From Dechloromonas hankyongensis (GTDB taxonomy: Bacteria > Pseudomonadota > Gammaproteobacteria > Burkholderiales > Rhodocyclaceae): a stretch of 64,000 nt of DNA. Every line of letters begins with the position of its first letter. Position 1 is the stretch's first letter. A model generated the notes under the pieces. The model worked only from the letters and a program-made list of their open reading frames with translations. It searched no databases and was not told the DNA's origin. Made by a program: the position numbers and the translations under genes. This document shows, in pieces, positions 1 through 10,049 of this stretch. Where the stretch lies: assembly GCF_022012295.1 (NCBI RefSeq), contig NZ_JAKLTN010000002.1, positions 1,364,001-1,428,000 of the forward strand, in the 5' to 3' direction.

Positions 1-2
1 GC

Positions 3-53
3 CTAAGGAAGGTTTTTGACATGACAATTGCTGTCCGGAACAGACTGCCATGA
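3..53 (+). CDS. pilW: C-terminal tail of type IV pilus minor pilin PilW (partial)
   Basis: An open frame entering from the left edge ends with LRKVFDMTIAVRNRLP and a TGA at 51-53. That tail resembles the end of PilW-family minor pilins, which commonly finish with a V-F-x-x-T-[IV]-x-[VL]-R-N-R pattern. The stop overlaps the next start (ATGA, 50-53), as expected for the pilV-pilW-pilX-pilY1-pilE order. Only 16 residues are visible, so the call rests on this tail and the neighbours. Confidence 0.7.
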   Translation, partial: LRKVFDMTIAVRNRLP

Positions 54-541
54 CACGCCAGCACATACACTTGAATCCTGCTCGCTCTCAACAAGGCGCC
101 ACCTTGATGGTTGTGCTGATTTTTTTGATGGTACTTTCGATGCTGGGTGTGGCAGCTGTTCAGAACAACATATTTCAGGAAAAAATGTCCGGAAACACCC
201 GTGACCGTGAGCTTGCCTTCGAAGCTGCGGAAGCGGCGGTACGCGATGCCAGTGCAAACATAATCTCTTTAAGGGCCGGCCCATGGACTGGCGGAGGGGG
301 ATTAAGCACTTACGATGCGAACAATGCAAACGATTCGACATATTGGAATACGTCAAGTAACTGGTCGAGTTACCGTAATCCGTCGGCAACGGTGGCCAAG
401 GTCGCCACTCAACCTCAATATCGTATCGAGAAAAAACCGAACATCGGGACTGTTGAATATTATCGCGTGACTGCTCGCGGCTTTGGCGCAGACAGCACGA
501 CGATTGTGATTATTCAGGCTGAATTCACCTATACCCCTTGA
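50..541 (+). CDS. pilX: Type IV pilus minor pilin PilX
   Basis: 163-residue minor pilin, expected in the inner membrane and at the pilus tip, where minor pilins prime pilus assembly. Residues 16-38 form one long hydrophobic helix preceded by a Q-Q-G stretch, the usual PilX N-terminus. Unlike major pilins, no Glu is seen at position 5 after the Gly. The segment after the helix (QEKMSGNTRDRELAFEAAEAA, cut short here) is the conserved PilX stalk that reads A-F-E-A-A-E-x-A. The start overlaps the pilW stop, and pilY1 begins 13 bp downstream, so the genes are co-transcribed. Shine-Dalgarno is weak, consistent with translational coupling to pilW. Confidence 0.88.
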   Translation: MTRQHIHLNPARSQQGATLMVVLIFLMVLSMLGVAAVQNNIFQEKMSGNTRDRELAFEAAEAAVRDASANIISLRAGPWTGGGGLSTYDANNANDSTYWNTSSNWSSYRNPSATVAKVATQPQYRIEKKPNIGTVEYYRVTARGFGADSTTIVIIQAEFTYTP

Positions 542-554
542 GCGAGAGACGATC

Positions 555-3500
555 ATGAACGATATGTTTACGAGCCGTTCTTCCCTGCGGAAAACGCTAC
601 TGTCAATTTCATTTGGCTTTTGTGCATCCGCATTTGCTGTAGATGTCGCCAATACCCCCCTCTTTTTGACCGTCGATGTCCCACCGAACCTGATTCTGAC
701 ACTCGACGACTCAGGCAGTATGGCACGCGCATTCACACCGGACCTGTGCGGCAATCCGGATGACGTCTGCGACAACAATCCGGATACCCGTTTGAATGAT
801 CGTTTTGTGAAATCAGCGCACTTCAATCCACTTTTCTACAATCCGAATATCAAATACGAAATTCCTAAGGATGCCAACGGCAATTTCGTTAATGCCGGAA
901 CTCAAACAAGTTTTACCGCTGCTTATCTCAACGGATTCGATCCAGCCTTCGGAACAATTGATTTGAGCTCGGGCTATCGTCCCAGTGCAGGCCTTCATAT
1001 CAATACAGCCCATAAAAACCATCGGCTGATGAACCACTATCTTAGTGGCACAACAGGGGACGTCCGTTGTTCATCCGCGAACAAATGCCAGTACACCACC
1101 AACAAAGGGGGAAATTGGACCAACATGACTTCTGCCACGTCCTGCGCTGGCAGCAATGCAACATGTCAAGCCTATACCATGCCGGCGTATTACTATGTAT
1201 TCGACACCAGTGTTTCCGGGTGCTCGGCTACAAACGTCGCAAACAAGACGAATAACAACTGCTACAAGATGGTGGTAGTCGGCAGTACTTCAGGAACCGG
1301 AACCGTTGACCTTAATGGTGACGGCGCTCTCAGCAATGCCGACAAGGATGAACGGCAGAATTTTGCCATCTGGTATTCCTATTACCGGACGCGCAACCTT
1401 ATGACCATCAGCGCCGCTGCTCGTGCTTTTGCCAACGTTCCAGCAACTACGCGCGTGGGCTGGCAGGGCCTTAATAGTTGCCGAGGAGGCAACTCCAGTT
1501 TTGTCACTGCCGACTGCGAAGGCTGGGAGACGACAACCACCAATTTTTCCAATGCTATCAAGCCGTTCACCGGAACCCATCGCAGCAACTTCTACTCGTG
1601 GCTTTTCCGCCTCCCAATGAACCCCAGCACGCCACTGCGTACTGGCCTGAAGCGTGTCGGCGATTATCTGACGGTGAACAGCAATACGGTCGCAGCCCTA
1701 GCCAACACGCCATATGATCATTTCACGGAGACCTATACGGCGACCTATCTACCGATATCTTGCCGCAAGAATTTCCATATCGTCATGACCGATGGCATAT
1801 GGGGAGACGCGCTGACAACGAACAACGCCGATAACGCGTCTGCGACCCTGCCTGATGGAACCACGTACACTCCCATTGCCCCGTTCAGCGCCACCGAAGC
1901 AGACACTCTAGGGGATATCGCCTTCTATTTCTGGAAAACCGATCTTTCTTCAGGGACCAATGGCCTGAACAATTCCATCATCCCAACCTGGCATGACCGC
2001 TCAGGCACCGATACCGAGCAATATTGGAACCCGGTAAACGACCCAGCCACTTGGCAGCACATGGTGAACTTCACTGTTGGTCTGGGTTTGACACCTTTCC
2101 TAGAATCCCTCACTCCGAGCTTAACTTATGGGAATGAGGGTTATGGCGGTAGCTATCCAAATATCAAGGCCGGAACGTTGTCTTGGCCATCGGTTGCATC
2201 CGATGGTGGCAAGGTAGCGGATCTCTGGCACGCCGCCATCAATAGCCGCGGCAAGTTCTTTAGCGCCGACGATCCCTCCGCGCTTAACGAAGCGTTTACA
2301 TCGATCATACGCAGTGTCAGCGATGCCACCCCCTCTGCTGCATCGCTTGCGGCCAATTCGACGCAGTGGCAGGCCGGCTCTATCGTCTATCAAGCAAAAT
2401 TCAACTCCCGCGATTGGAGTGGCAATTTCTTAGCGTTGCCTGTATCAAGCACCGGCGTCGTCGGAACTGCCTACTGGGATGCTGCCAATCTGCTACCTAC
2501 ACCAGCCAATAGAAAAATCTACACATTGAATGGATCGTCTAAAGAGGAAGCGCGCTGCACTGGTAACGGCACATTCCAAACAACGCTGAACAGCTCAGAT
2601 AATCGCTGTGCTGACCGACTAAACTGGCTGAAAGGGGATACCAGCAAGGAAGCACGTTTCTACAACTCTTCATCGAACCCTACCGCTACGCTGCGTAATC
2701 GCACGGGTAGCCTTCTCGGCGACATCATTAACTCTGACCCCTTATACGTTGAAAAAACGGATTTCGGGTATGCCAACAGCGCATCCACCAGTTTTACCGA
2801 AAAGTCGACTTATGCTGCGTTCGTTACTTCGGTATCCAGTCGCATTCCTTTTGCCTACGTCGGGGCCAATGACGGCATGTTGCACGCTTTCCGCTCTGAT
2901 ACAGGAAATACTGATTCCGGCAAGGAGTTGTTCGCCTATATCCCCAAAGGCGTCTACTCCAACCTTGTCTCCTTAACCGACCCTAATTACAGCCATCGTT
3001 ATTATGTTGACGGCGCTCCAATGGCTGGTGACGCCTATTTCAACGGATCGTGGCACACTACACTCGTCGGCGGTCTTAATGCCGGCGGCAAAACGATCTA
3101 TGCGCTGGATATCACCAGCCCTACTACGTTCAATGCCAGCTCAATTCTCTGGGAATATGCCGATGCCGATGACCTTGGTTATACGTTTTCACAGCCTCAG
3201 ATCGGGCGCTTGAACAGCGGACACTGGGTTGCAATATTTGGCAACGGCTATAACAGTGCAAATGGCAATGCTTACCTTTATGTAATCGAATTGGGTTCTG
3301 GCACCTTGCTTGCCAAAATTCAAGCTGGTTCGGCCACAAATAATGGACTATCGACTCCCATTTTATGGGACAACGATGGCGATAAGATAATTGATTACGT
3401 TTATGCAGGAGATTTACAAGGCAATATTTGGAAGTTCGACCTTACAGCTAACACACCTACCTCCTGGGGAATAGGCAATGGCGGCACCCCTTTATTCACT

Positions 3501-4223
3501 GCCGTAAACGCTGCCTCTCAGAGCCAACCTATAATCGCACAGCCTAAAATCAGCCAACATCCGTCTGGTGGCGTAGTTATTCTTTTCGGAACGGGCAAGT
3601 ATATTGGCGATAGCGATGTCAGCACGACACAAATCCAATCGTTCTATGGCATTCGTGACTCCGGTCTGGACCGGACAATCGCCCGTAGTGAATTACAAGC
3701 CCAAACCATTGATAACGAAGCAACAATTGGAACATCACTCATCCGCATCACGAGCAATAACACTGTTGATTACTCCGGATCTCCTGCCAAGCAAGGCTGG
3801 TATATGGATTTAGTCTATCCAAGCAATGCCACAAGTAGTGGAGAACGTTCTGTATCAGCAGCCAGCCTATTGGAGGATCGGGTTATCTTTACAACGATTA
3901 TTCCTTCTCGTGACCCTTGTGCCCCTGGCGGTGAAAGTTGGCTGATGGAGGTATTGGCTCTGACAGGGCAACGGCCAAACAATACGGTGCTGGATACCAA
4001 CAACGATGGCTCATTTAATAGCGGCGACAACTACGGCTCGAGCCCTGCATCCGGAATGAAATCTACGATCGGCATGATCAAGGTTCCAGCCATCATCAAA
4101 AATGGTGAGACAGCCTTCAAGATTCTGACTGGAACATCAGGTGGATTCATGACCATCAAGAATAAGATTCCGCCACCAGCGCCAGGGACAATCAATCAAC
4201 TCTATTGGCGACAAATACAGTAA
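555..4223 (+). CDS. pilY1: Type IV pilus tip adhesin and biogenesis protein PilY1
   Basis: 1222-residue exported protein, the large tip-associated adhesin that also opposes pilus retraction. A signal peptide covers about residues 1-28. It is followed by a von Willebrand A-like start with a MIDAS-type DDSGSM at 51-56. The C-terminal half (about 700-1220) is the PilY1 beta-propeller. The canonical calcium loop DxDxDxxxD is at D939, D941, D943 and D947. Two further dockerin/EF-hand-like loops are visible, D252-L-N-G-D-G-A-L with D263, and D1147-T-N-N-D-G with D1158. Several Cys pairs in the N-terminal half may form disulfides. The gene lies between pilX and pilE in the minor pilin operon. GC content is clearly lower than in the housekeeping genes further right. 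Confidence 0.93.
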   Translation: MNDMFTSRSSLRKTLLSISFGFCASAFAVDVANTPLFLTVDVPPNLILTLDDSGSMARAFTPDLCGNPDDVCDNNPDTRLNDRFVKSAHFNPLFYNPNIKYEIPKDANGNFVNAGTQTSFTAAYLNGFDPAFGTIDLSSGYRPSAGLHINTAHKNHRLMNHYLSGTTGDVRCSSANKCQYTTNKGGNWTNMTSATSCAGSNATCQAYTMPAYYYVFDTSVSGCSATNVANKTNNNCYKMVVVGSTSGTGTVDLNGDGALSNADKDERQNFAIWYSYYRTRNLMTISAAARAFANVPATTRVGWQGLNSCRGGNSSFVTADCEGWETTTTNFSNAIKPFTGTHRSNFYSWLFRLPMNPSTPLRTGLKRVGDYLTVNSNTVAALANTPYDHFTETYTATYLPISCRKNFHIVMTDGIWGDALTTNNADNASATLPDGTTYTPIAPFSATEADTLGDIAFYFWKTDLSSGTNGLNNSIIPTWHDRSGTDTEQYWNPVNDPATWQHMVNFTVGLGLTPFLESLTPSLTYGNEGYGGSYPNIKAGTLSWPSVASDGGKVADLWHAAINSRGKFFSADDPSALNEAFTSIIRSVSDATPSAASLAANSTQWQAGSIVYQAKFNSRDWSGNFLALPVSSTGVVGTAYWDAANLLPTPANRKIYTLNGSSKEEARCTGNGTFQTTLNSSDNRCADRLNWLKGDTSKEARFYNSSSNPTATLRNRTGSLLGDIINSDPLYVEKTDFGYANSASTSFTEKSTYAAFVTSVSSRIPFAYVGANDGMLHAFRSDTGNTDSGKELFAYIPKGVYSNLVSLTDPNYSHRYYVDGAPMAGDAYFNGSWHTTLVGGLNAGGKTIYALDITSPTTFNASSILWEYADADDLGYTFSQPQIGRLNSGHWVAIFGNGYNSANGNAYLYVIELGSGTLLAKIQAGSATNNGLSTPILWDNDGDKIIDYVYAGDLQGNIWKFDLTANTPTSWGIGNGGTPLFTAVNAASQSQPIIAQPKISQHPSGGVVILFGTGKYIGDSDVSTTQIQSFYGIRDSGLDRTIARSELQAQTIDNEATIGTSLIRITSNNTVDYSGSPAKQGWYMDLVYPSNATSSGERSVSAASLLEDRVIFTTIIPSRDPCAPGGESWLMEVLALTGQRPNNTVLDTNNDGSFNSGDNYGSSPASGMKSTIGMIKVPAIIKNGETAFKILTGTSGGFMTIKNKIPPPAPGTINQLYWRQIQ

Positions 4224-4241
4224 TTTAATTAGGAGATTTAA

Positions 4242-4691
4242 GTGAGACAACACGCCGCTATTGCTAACGACTTCGGCTTCACGCTAATCGAACTGATGAT
4301 CACCGTTGCCATCATTGGAATTCTCGCGGCAATTGCTTACCCTTCATACGATTCGTATCTGCGACGCGGGGCACGTGCTGATGCGCGTGCTGCGTTGCTT
4401 GAGAACGCACAATATCTGGAACGCAACTTTACCGAGGCATCCCGGTACGACAAGAAATCAGACAACACGACGGCTGTAACGTTACCCGTAGTCAATTCGC
4501 CACGTGATGGCGGTGCTGTCTACACCATATCGGCTACTACCTTGACTAGCAGCACTTACACCTTATCCGCCACTCCGGTTGCAGGTGGGAGGATGGCTAC
4601 AGATGGATGCGGAACGTTAACTTTAAACCATCAGGGCGTCAAAGGCGTAACCAGTGCCACCCTATCCGCCAGTGACTGCTGGAACAGGTGA
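4242..4691 (+). CDS. pilE: Type IV minor pilin PilE
   Basis: 149-residue prepilin with a class III leader. The cleavage site is after Gly12 in FG|FTLIEL, with Phe13 to be N-methylated and Glu17 as the +5 Glu. The hydrophobic alpha1 helix spans about 13-35. Cys123 and Cys146 are placed to form the C-terminal disulfide loop. The start is GTG, preceded by a good AGGAG Shine-Dalgarno. It is the last gene of the pilW-pilX-pilY1-pilE run and is probably a minor subunit rather than the main pilin, given the operon position. Confidence 0.88.
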   Translation: MRQHAAIANDFGFTLIELMITVAIIGILAAIAYPSYDSYLRRGARADARAALLENAQYLERNFTEASRYDKKSDNTTAVTLPVVNSPRDGGAVYTISATTLTSSTYTLSATPVAGGRMATDGCGTLTLNHQGVKGVTSATLSASDCWNR

Positions 4692-4761
4692 TAGATATTC
4701 GCAGGAAGAGGAACTTATCCGCCCCCCGTCTCACCATAAATACGATGAAAACTAAAGCAGG

Positions 4762-5409
4762 ATGATCGGGCATACCGACAGAAACAATAGAATTTTGGCG
4801 TGCCCGGCAAACAAGTTAATCCTCCCGCTAACCTGCTCCTTGGCAATTCATTCAGCATTGCTTCTTGACTGTCATCTTTCGTCACAAAAAGCGTCTGCAA
4901 CTACTCATCGTCGACTCTTAGTGACTCTAAACAGCTTTTCTAAAAACGATAGGAGCGTTGCCGAACTACCGAAACACAACGACTCTAGGACAGTAGATGA
5001 AATGCCATCTCATGGAAAAATCTCCCGAGATCCATCATCACAGAAGCGGCTTCCTTCAACTATCAATATTCTTCAGCCAGAGCTTCGTATTGCCCGGCCC
5101 AAGCTTTTGATAGCCCCAGAACATCGTGATGGCTTGGCTTTTGCCAGCGATGATAAAGGTTACGCAAATTTTGAATTGGAGATTGGATCTGACGGCACAG
5201 TACTTAATGCAAGAACAATCGATTCAAATCTTCCTGATGATTTTTTAAAAATAATAGAATCAAGTACCTTTGACGCAATTTTTAAACCAGCCGTTGAAGG
5301 TGGAAAGAAGGTAAAAGGAAAGGCGAATTTACGTTTCGAATTTCATCCTGCGGAACCAGTAGATCTTCGTTATGAATGGATTCCGGACTTTGAGCCTAAC
5401 AGTGGGTAA
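4762..5409 (+). CDS. TonB-like protein of unknown role, AT-rich orphan
   Basis: 215-residue protein that I do not recognise by name. A hydrophobic stretch at about 19-35 looks like a signal anchor. The middle is charged and low in structure. Residues about 133-195 resemble a TonB C-terminal domain: a beta-strand followed by GSDGTVLNARTIDSNLPDDF, an S-S-T-F-D-A-I-F-K-P-A motif, and a closing strand. There is no Pro-rich linker of classical TonB, and no exbB/exbD nearby. Base composition is markedly AT-rich compared with ispH. It follows pilE by 70 bp and converges on ispH with only 7 bp between stops. The ATG has an AGCAGG ribosome site. It could be a periplasm-facing accessory of the pilus cluster or an unrelated acquisition. 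Confidence 0.6.
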   Translation: MIGHTDRNNRILACPANKLILPLTCSLAIHSALLLDCHLSSQKASATTHRRLLVTLNSFSKNDRSVAELPKHNDSRTVDEMPSHGKISRDPSSQKRLPSTINILQPELRIARPKLLIAPEHRDGLAFASDDKGYANFELEIGSDGTVLNARTIDSNLPDDFLKIIESSTFDAIFKPAVEGGKKVKGKANLRFEFHPAEPVDLRYEWIPDFEPNSG

Positions 5410-5416
5410 TCCAGCC

Positions 5417-6343
5417 TTATAGTTGCGTCAACTCCTTTGGCAGAGGGAATGAAACGCCTTCTTCTACGCCCGGCAACTGAGTAATTGATGCACCAGTGAG
5501 CGTATTGATTCGCTCTAGCACACGACTCACCAAAATCTCAGGAGCAGAAGCCCCGGCAGTAATGCCGATACTCTTTTTTCCCACTAGCCAGCGCACATCT
5601 ACCTCGTCTGGACCATCAACTAAGTGGGCATCAATCCTCCTAGATACTGCGACCTCCTTCAGGCGCCGCGAATTTGAACTATTCGGGCTACCGACAACAA
5701 TCACCAAGTCACATTGCTCTGCCAACTCCTTAACGGCATCCTGCCTATTTTGAGTGGCATAACAAATGTCATCTTTTTTAGGTCCCTGAATTTCAGGAAA
5801 ACGCTGCTTCAGGGCTTCGATGACCACGGTAGCGTCATCTACAGAAAGCGTCGTCTGGGTTACATAGGAAAGGGAGGCGGAGTTCATAACACTCAGTCGA
5901 GCAACATCATCGACAGTTTCTACGATGTACATCCCCCCCTCGCTCTGCCCCATCGTCCCTTCCACCTCGGGGTGCCCCTTGTGGCCGATCATGACGACTT
6001 CACGGGTCTGGTTGCGCATCTTGCCGACTTCGACATGCACCTTAGTAACCAGTGGACAGGTCGCATCGAACACCTTCAGGCCACGGGCTTCGGCATCGGC
6101 GCGGACGGCTTTGGAAACGCCGTGGGCGCTGAAAATGACGGTGCTTCCGGCCGGCACTTCATCCAGCTCCTCGACAAAAACCGCCCCCTTGGCGCGCAGG
6201 TCGTCGCAGACGAACTTGTTGTGCACAACTTCGTGGCGCACATAGATCGGGGCGCCGAATTTTTCCAGGGCGCGTTCGACGATGGCGATGGCGCGTTCGA
6301 CGCCGGCACAGAAGCCGCGGGGGTTGGCGAGGATGATTTCCAT
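5417..6343 (-). CDS. ispH: 4-hydroxy-3-methylbut-2-enyl diphosphate reductase IspH
   Basis: 308-residue Fe-S enzyme for the last step of the MEP pathway, reducing HMBPP to IPP and DMAPP. The three cluster cysteines are C12 (GFCAGV), C96 (ATCPLV) and C194 (DICYAT). Catalytic residues H41, H74, H124 and E126 fall at the same numbers as in the E. coli enzyme. Length is normal. It is the distal gene of a ribF-ileS-lspA-fkpB-ispH run on the minus strand, and its ATG directly abuts the fkpB stop. The same window carries ispA and dxs of the same pathway in another operon. Confidence 0.97.
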   Translation of the reverse strand: MEIILANPRGFCAGVERAIAIVERALEKFGAPIYVRHEVVHNKFVCDDLRAKGAVFVEELDEVPAGSTVIFSAHGVSKAVRADAEARGLKVFDATCPLVTKVHVEVGKMRNQTREVVMIGHKGHPEVEGTMGQSEGGMYIVETVDDVARLSVMNSASLSYVTQTTLSVDDATVVIEALKQRFPEIQGPKKDDICYATQNRQDAVKELAEQCDLVIVVGSPNSSNSRRLKEVAVSRRIDAHLVDGPDEVDVRWLVGKKSIGITAGASAPEILVSRVLERINTLTGASITQLPGVEEGVSFPLPKELTQL

Positions 6344-6774
6344 TACATGATTCCGATGATTTTCACCTCGAAGCGGATCGTCTTGCCGGCCATCGGGTGA
6401 TTGAAGTCGAAGAGCGCGTGGGTGGCGTCCAGTTCGCGCAGGAAGCCGGCAAAGGTGCCGCCGTTCGGCGCGGTGAATTCGACGACGGAATTTTCCTTGA
6501 GTTCCATTTCCGGCGGCAGGCCATTTCGCGCAATGCGCTCGACCAGACGGGCATTGTGCTGACCGAATGCTTCGTCCGGCGGCAGTTCAAAAACGAAATG
6601 CTCCATCGCCGGCAGGCCGACCAGAACCTTTTCCAGATTTTCGGCCAGTTGCCCGCTCCCCATTTGCAAGGTAGCCGGACTCATGTCGAAGGTGGACAGG
6701 AATTCCTCGCCATCCTGCGCCGTAATGCGATAGTGGAGCGTCAGATAGCTGTCGGAACGGACGGTATTACTCAT
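6343..6774 (-). CDS. fkpB: FKBP-type peptidyl-prolyl isomerase (SlpA/FkpB)
   Basis: 143-residue SlyD-like FKBP. The chosen ATG begins [16 protein letters not shown]; an upstream ATG at 6810 would add 12 residues that read as lspA sequence and is less likely. The FKBP core is split by an insert-in-flap region (about 70-120: [17 protein letters not shown] and the following beta-hairpin), as in SlpA. It lies between lspA and ispH, the classic fkpB position, and overlaps the lspA stop by 8 bp. Cytoplasmic folding helper; substrates unknown. Confidence 0.93.
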   Translation of the reverse strand: MSNTVRSDSYLTLHYRITAQDGEEFLSTFDMSPATLQMGSGQLAENLEKVLVGLPAMEHFVFELPPDEAFGQHNARLVERIARNGLPPEMELKENSVVEFTAPNGGTFAGFLRELDATHALFDFNHPMAGKTIRFEVKIIGIM

Positions 6775-7249
6775 CGGAAGTCTCTTTCCTGGTGAAAAGC
6801 GTGGCGCCAACCATCAGGACCGCGCCCAGCGTAATCGCCGAATCGGCTAGGTTGAAGGCCGGCCAATAGTAGCCGGCGGCGTGCCATTGGATGAAGTCGA
6901 CGACGGCGCCGAAACGGACGCGGTCAATGACGTTGCCCAGCGCCCCGCCCATGACTAGGGTCAGGGCCAAGGCCAGGAGTTTTTGCGTCGGATGCCTTTT
7001 CAGTTCCAGGGCGATCCAGCCGGAAACGCCCAGGGCCAGCACGGTGAAGAACCAACGCTGCCAGCCCGGCTGATCGGCGAGGAAGCTGAAGGCCGCTCCC
7101 GGATTGAAGGTCAGCACCCAGTTCCAGAAAGATGCAACATAGATGGTTTCGCCAAACTGGATATGGCTGAGCACCAGCCATTTGCTGAGCTGGTCGAGAA
7201 CAACAACGATCGCGGCCAGCCCGTACCACCCATTCGCCGTCCTAGGCAC
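6767..7249 (-). CDS. lspA: Lipoprotein signal peptidase LspA
   Basis: About 160-residue inner-membrane aspartic protease that removes signal peptides from prolipoproteins. Four hydrophobic segments are visible. The two catalytic aspartates lie in [14 protein letters not shown] and FNLADSAI. The start is uncertain: GTG at 7249 has a GAGG about 9 nt upstream and gives the usual length, while GTG 7255 and ATG 7273 are alternatives further inside ileS. All of these overlap the ileS C-terminus, implying translational coupling. The longer open frame to 7366 would add residues that are only an ileS shadow. Confidence 0.94.
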   Translation of the reverse strand: MPRTANGWYGLAAIVVVLDQLSKWLVLSHIQFGETIYVASFWNWVLTFNPGAAFSFLADQPGWQRWFFTVLALGVSGWIALELKRHPTQKLLALALTLVMGGALGNVIDRVRFGAVVDFIQWHAAGYYWPAFNLADSAITLGAVLMVGATLFTRKETSDE

Positions 7250-10040
7250 TGACACGCGCCTCGCCGTCGCCATGCAGGTTGCTGACGCAACGGCCACACA
7301 GGCCCGGATGCTCGGCATGGGCGCCGACATCGTCGCGGACATGCCAGCAGCGCTCGCACTTGGCATGTTCCAGCGGTGTCGCCGTCACCGATTCGGCCTC
7401 ATCGCCGATGACCGTGGTCGCTGAGCAGATGAAGATGAACTTGAGATCGTCGCCGAGCGAAGTCAGCGCGGCCAGCTTGTCGCCGGCGCAGCGGATTTCA
7501 ACGGCTGCCTGCAGCGCCGAACCGATCTTGCCCGCTTCGCGCTGCGCCTCCAGCGCCTTGGTCACATCGGCGCGTGCGGTGCGGATCTGGCTCCACTTGG
7601 CCAGCAGATCGCCTTCGTCAGCCGCCACCGGCAGCTCGTGCCAGAGCTGGAACATGATCGAGTCGTCGTCCTTGCCGGTCAATACCGCCCAGACCTCTTC
7701 GGCCGTGAAGGAGGTGATCGGCGCCAGCAGGCGAACGAAAGCCTGCGTGATGTGCCACAAGGCCGACTGGGCCGAACGGCGGGCAACCGACTTCGGCGCC
7801 GTGGTGTACAGACGGTCCTTCAGGATATCGAGGTAGAAGCCGCCCAAATCTTCGGAACAGAAGGTCTGCAGGGCCTGGACGACACGATGGAACTCGTATT
7901 TGTCGTAGTCGGCGCGGCAGCCTGCTTGGAGCTCGCGCGTCAGCGCAAGTGCGTAGCGGTCGATTTCCAGCCATTGCTCGACCGACAGCATGTCGGCGGC
8001 AGCATCGAAGTCGGAAACGTTGGCGAGCAGGAAGCGTAGCGTGTTGCGGATGCGACGGTAGCCTTCGACGACGCGCTTGAGGATTTCGTCGGAAATGCTC
8101 AGTTCGCCGGAATAGTCGGTCGATGCCGTCCACAGGCGCAGGATGTCGGCGCCCATCTTGTCGGAAACCGTTTGCGGCGCGATGACGTTGCCCTTGGACT
8201 TCGACATCTTGTGGCCCTTGCCATCGACGACGAAGCCATGGGTCAGCAGCGCCTTGTACGGCGCGCGGCCATCGATGGCGCAGCCGGACAGCAGCGAGGA
8301 CTGGAACCAGCCGCGATGCTGGTCGGAGCCTTCGAGATAGAGGTCGGCCGGATGCGTCGACACCGCAGCATGCGAACCGCGCAGCACATGCCAGTGCGTC
8401 GTGCCGGAATCGAACCAGACATCCAGCGTGTCCTTCATCTTGACGTACTGATCGGCCTCGGCGCCGAGCAGCTCGGCGGCATCGAGGCTGAACCAGGCTT
8501 CGATACCGGACTTCTCGACGCGCCGGGCGACCTGCTCGATCAGTTCTGCCGTACGCGGATGCGGCTGACCGGTTTCCTTGTGCAGGAAGAAGGGGATCGG
8601 CACGCCCCAGTTACGCTGGCGCGACACGCACCAATCCGGGCGGGTCTTCATCATGCCTTCGAGACGGGCACGGCCCCAGGCCGGGAAGAATTGGGTTTCA
8701 TCGACGGCACGCTCGGCAATCCAGCGCAGGGTCGGTTCGCTCTCGTCCTTGCGGTTTTCCATGCCAATGAACCACTGCGTCGTGGCGCGGAAAATAATCG
8801 GCGTCTTGTGGCGCCAGCAATGCGGATAGCTGTGCTGGATGCGTTCCTGCCTGAGCAGACGACCGCGCGCTTCCAATTCGCCGAGCACGAGCGGATTGGC
8901 TTCCCACACGCTCTGGCCAGCCAGTTCGCCGGTCGACAGTGCGGGCACGGTGGAGATGAACTTGCCGTCGTTGCCGACCGGGTTATTGACCGGCAGACCG
9001 TACTTCTTGCCGATGTTATAGTCGTCCACGCCGTGCGCCGGCGCGGTATGGACCAGGCCGGTACCGGCCTCGGTCGTCACGTGAGTGCCGCAGATGATGG
9101 CGACATCGCGGTCCTGGAACGGGTGCTTCAACGACACCTGATCGAGCGCACTACCCTGGCAGGAAGCGACGACCGCACCTTCCAGGCCATAACGCTTGAG
9201 CGCAGCCTCGGCCAGTTCGCGAACAAGGATCAGCCCGCCCTTTTCCGTCTCGATCAGATCGTAGGTCAGTTCCGGATGGACGCTGACCGCCTCGTTAGCC
9301 GGCAGGGTCCACGGCGTCGTCGTCCAGATCACAGCGAAGGCCGGACCACGCAGGTGGGTCAGGCCGAACGCAGCCGCCAGCTTGTCGGCATGGTTTTCAT
9401 GCACTTCGAAAGCGACGTCGATGGCCGGCGAATTCTTGTCTTCGTACTCGACCTCGGCCTCGGCCAGGGCCGATCCGCAATCCAGACACCAGTTAACCGG
9501 CTTCAAGCCCTGGTACAGGTAGCCTTGCTCCAGTATCTTGCCCAGGGCGCGCATTTCGTCGGCCTCGGCCTGGAAAGCCATGGTCAGATAGGGATTGTCC
9601 CAATCGCCCAGCACGCCGAGGCGGATGAAATCCTTCTTCTGGCGCTCGACCTGCTCGGCGGCGTAGGTGCGGCACAGTTCGCGCACCTTGTCGGCGGGGA
9701 TGTTCTTGCCGTGCAGCTTCTCTATCTGATGCTCGATCGGCAGACCGTGGCAGTCCCAGCCCGGCACGTAGGGGGCATCGAAGCCGGACAGGGTTTTCGA
9801 ACGAACGATGATGTCCTTCAACACCTTGTTGACCGCATGGCCGATGTGGATGTCGCCGTTGGCATAGGGCGGGCCATCGTGCAGCACGAAGCGCGGGCGG
9901 CCGGCGCTGATTTCGCGGATGCGCTGGTAGAGCTTTTTCTGCTGCCACTGGGCGACCCATTGCGGTTCGCGCTTGGGCAGGTCGCCGCGCATCGGGAAGG
10001 CGGTATCCGGCAGGTTCAGGGTGTCTTTGTAATCAGCCAT
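7242..10040 (-). CDS. ileS: Isoleucyl-tRNA synthetase
   Basis: 932-residue class I synthetase charging tRNA-Ile. The HIGH signature is at 65-68 (GDIHIGHAV) and KMSKS near residue 605-612 (HKMSKSKGN). The CP1 editing domain lies between them. A C-terminal zinc motif, C-x-x-C then C-x-x-C (CERCW and CGRC), closes the protein. The length matches the bacterial type 1 enzyme. It sits 9 bp downstream of ribF and overlaps lspA, the widespread ribF-ileS-lspA order. Confidence 0.98.
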   Translation of the reverse strand: MADYKDTLNLPDTAFPMRGDLPKREPQWVAQWQQKKLYQRIREISAGRPRFVLHDGPPYANGDIHIGHAVNKVLKDIIVRSKTLSGFDAPYVPGWDCHGLPIEHQIEKLHGKNIPADKVRELCRTYAAEQVERQKKDFIRLGVLGDWDNPYLTMAFQAEADEMRALGKILEQGYLYQGLKPVNWCLDCGSALAEAEVEYEDKNSPAIDVAFEVHENHADKLAAAFGLTHLRGPAFAVIWTTTPWTLPANEAVSVHPELTYDLIETEKGGLILVRELAEAALKRYGLEGAVVASCQGSALDQVSLKHPFQDRDVAIICGTHVTTEAGTGLVHTAPAHGVDDYNIGKKYGLPVNNPVGNDGKFISTVPALSTGELAGQSVWEANPLVLGELEARGRLLRQERIQHSYPHCWRHKTPIIFRATTQWFIGMENRKDESEPTLRWIAERAVDETQFFPAWGRARLEGMMKTRPDWCVSRQRNWGVPIPFFLHKETGQPHPRTAELIEQVARRVEKSGIEAWFSLDAAELLGAEADQYVKMKDTLDVWFDSGTTHWHVLRGSHAAVSTHPADLYLEGSDQHRGWFQSSLLSGCAIDGRAPYKALLTHGFVVDGKGHKMSKSKGNVIAPQTVSDKMGADILRLWTASTDYSGELSISDEILKRVVEGYRRIRNTLRFLLANVSDFDAAADMLSVEQWLEIDRYALALTRELQAGCRADYDKYEFHRVVQALQTFCSEDLGGFYLDILKDRLYTTAPKSVARRSAQSALWHITQAFVRLLAPITSFTAEEVWAVLTGKDDDSIMFQLWHELPVAADEGDLLAKWSQIRTARADVTKALEAQREAGKIGSALQAAVEIRCAGDKLAALTSLGDDLKFIFICSATTVIGDEAESVTATPLEHAKCERCWHVRDDVGAHAEHPGLCGRCVSNLHGDGEARVSA

Positions 10041-10049
10041 TTTGCGTGC

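Noticed and set aside
1..5409. Lower GC at the left end as a possible genomic island
   Set aside because: Minor pilin operons are often more AT-rich; no integrase, tRNA or att-like repeats. Kept only as a remark for the TonB-like gene.
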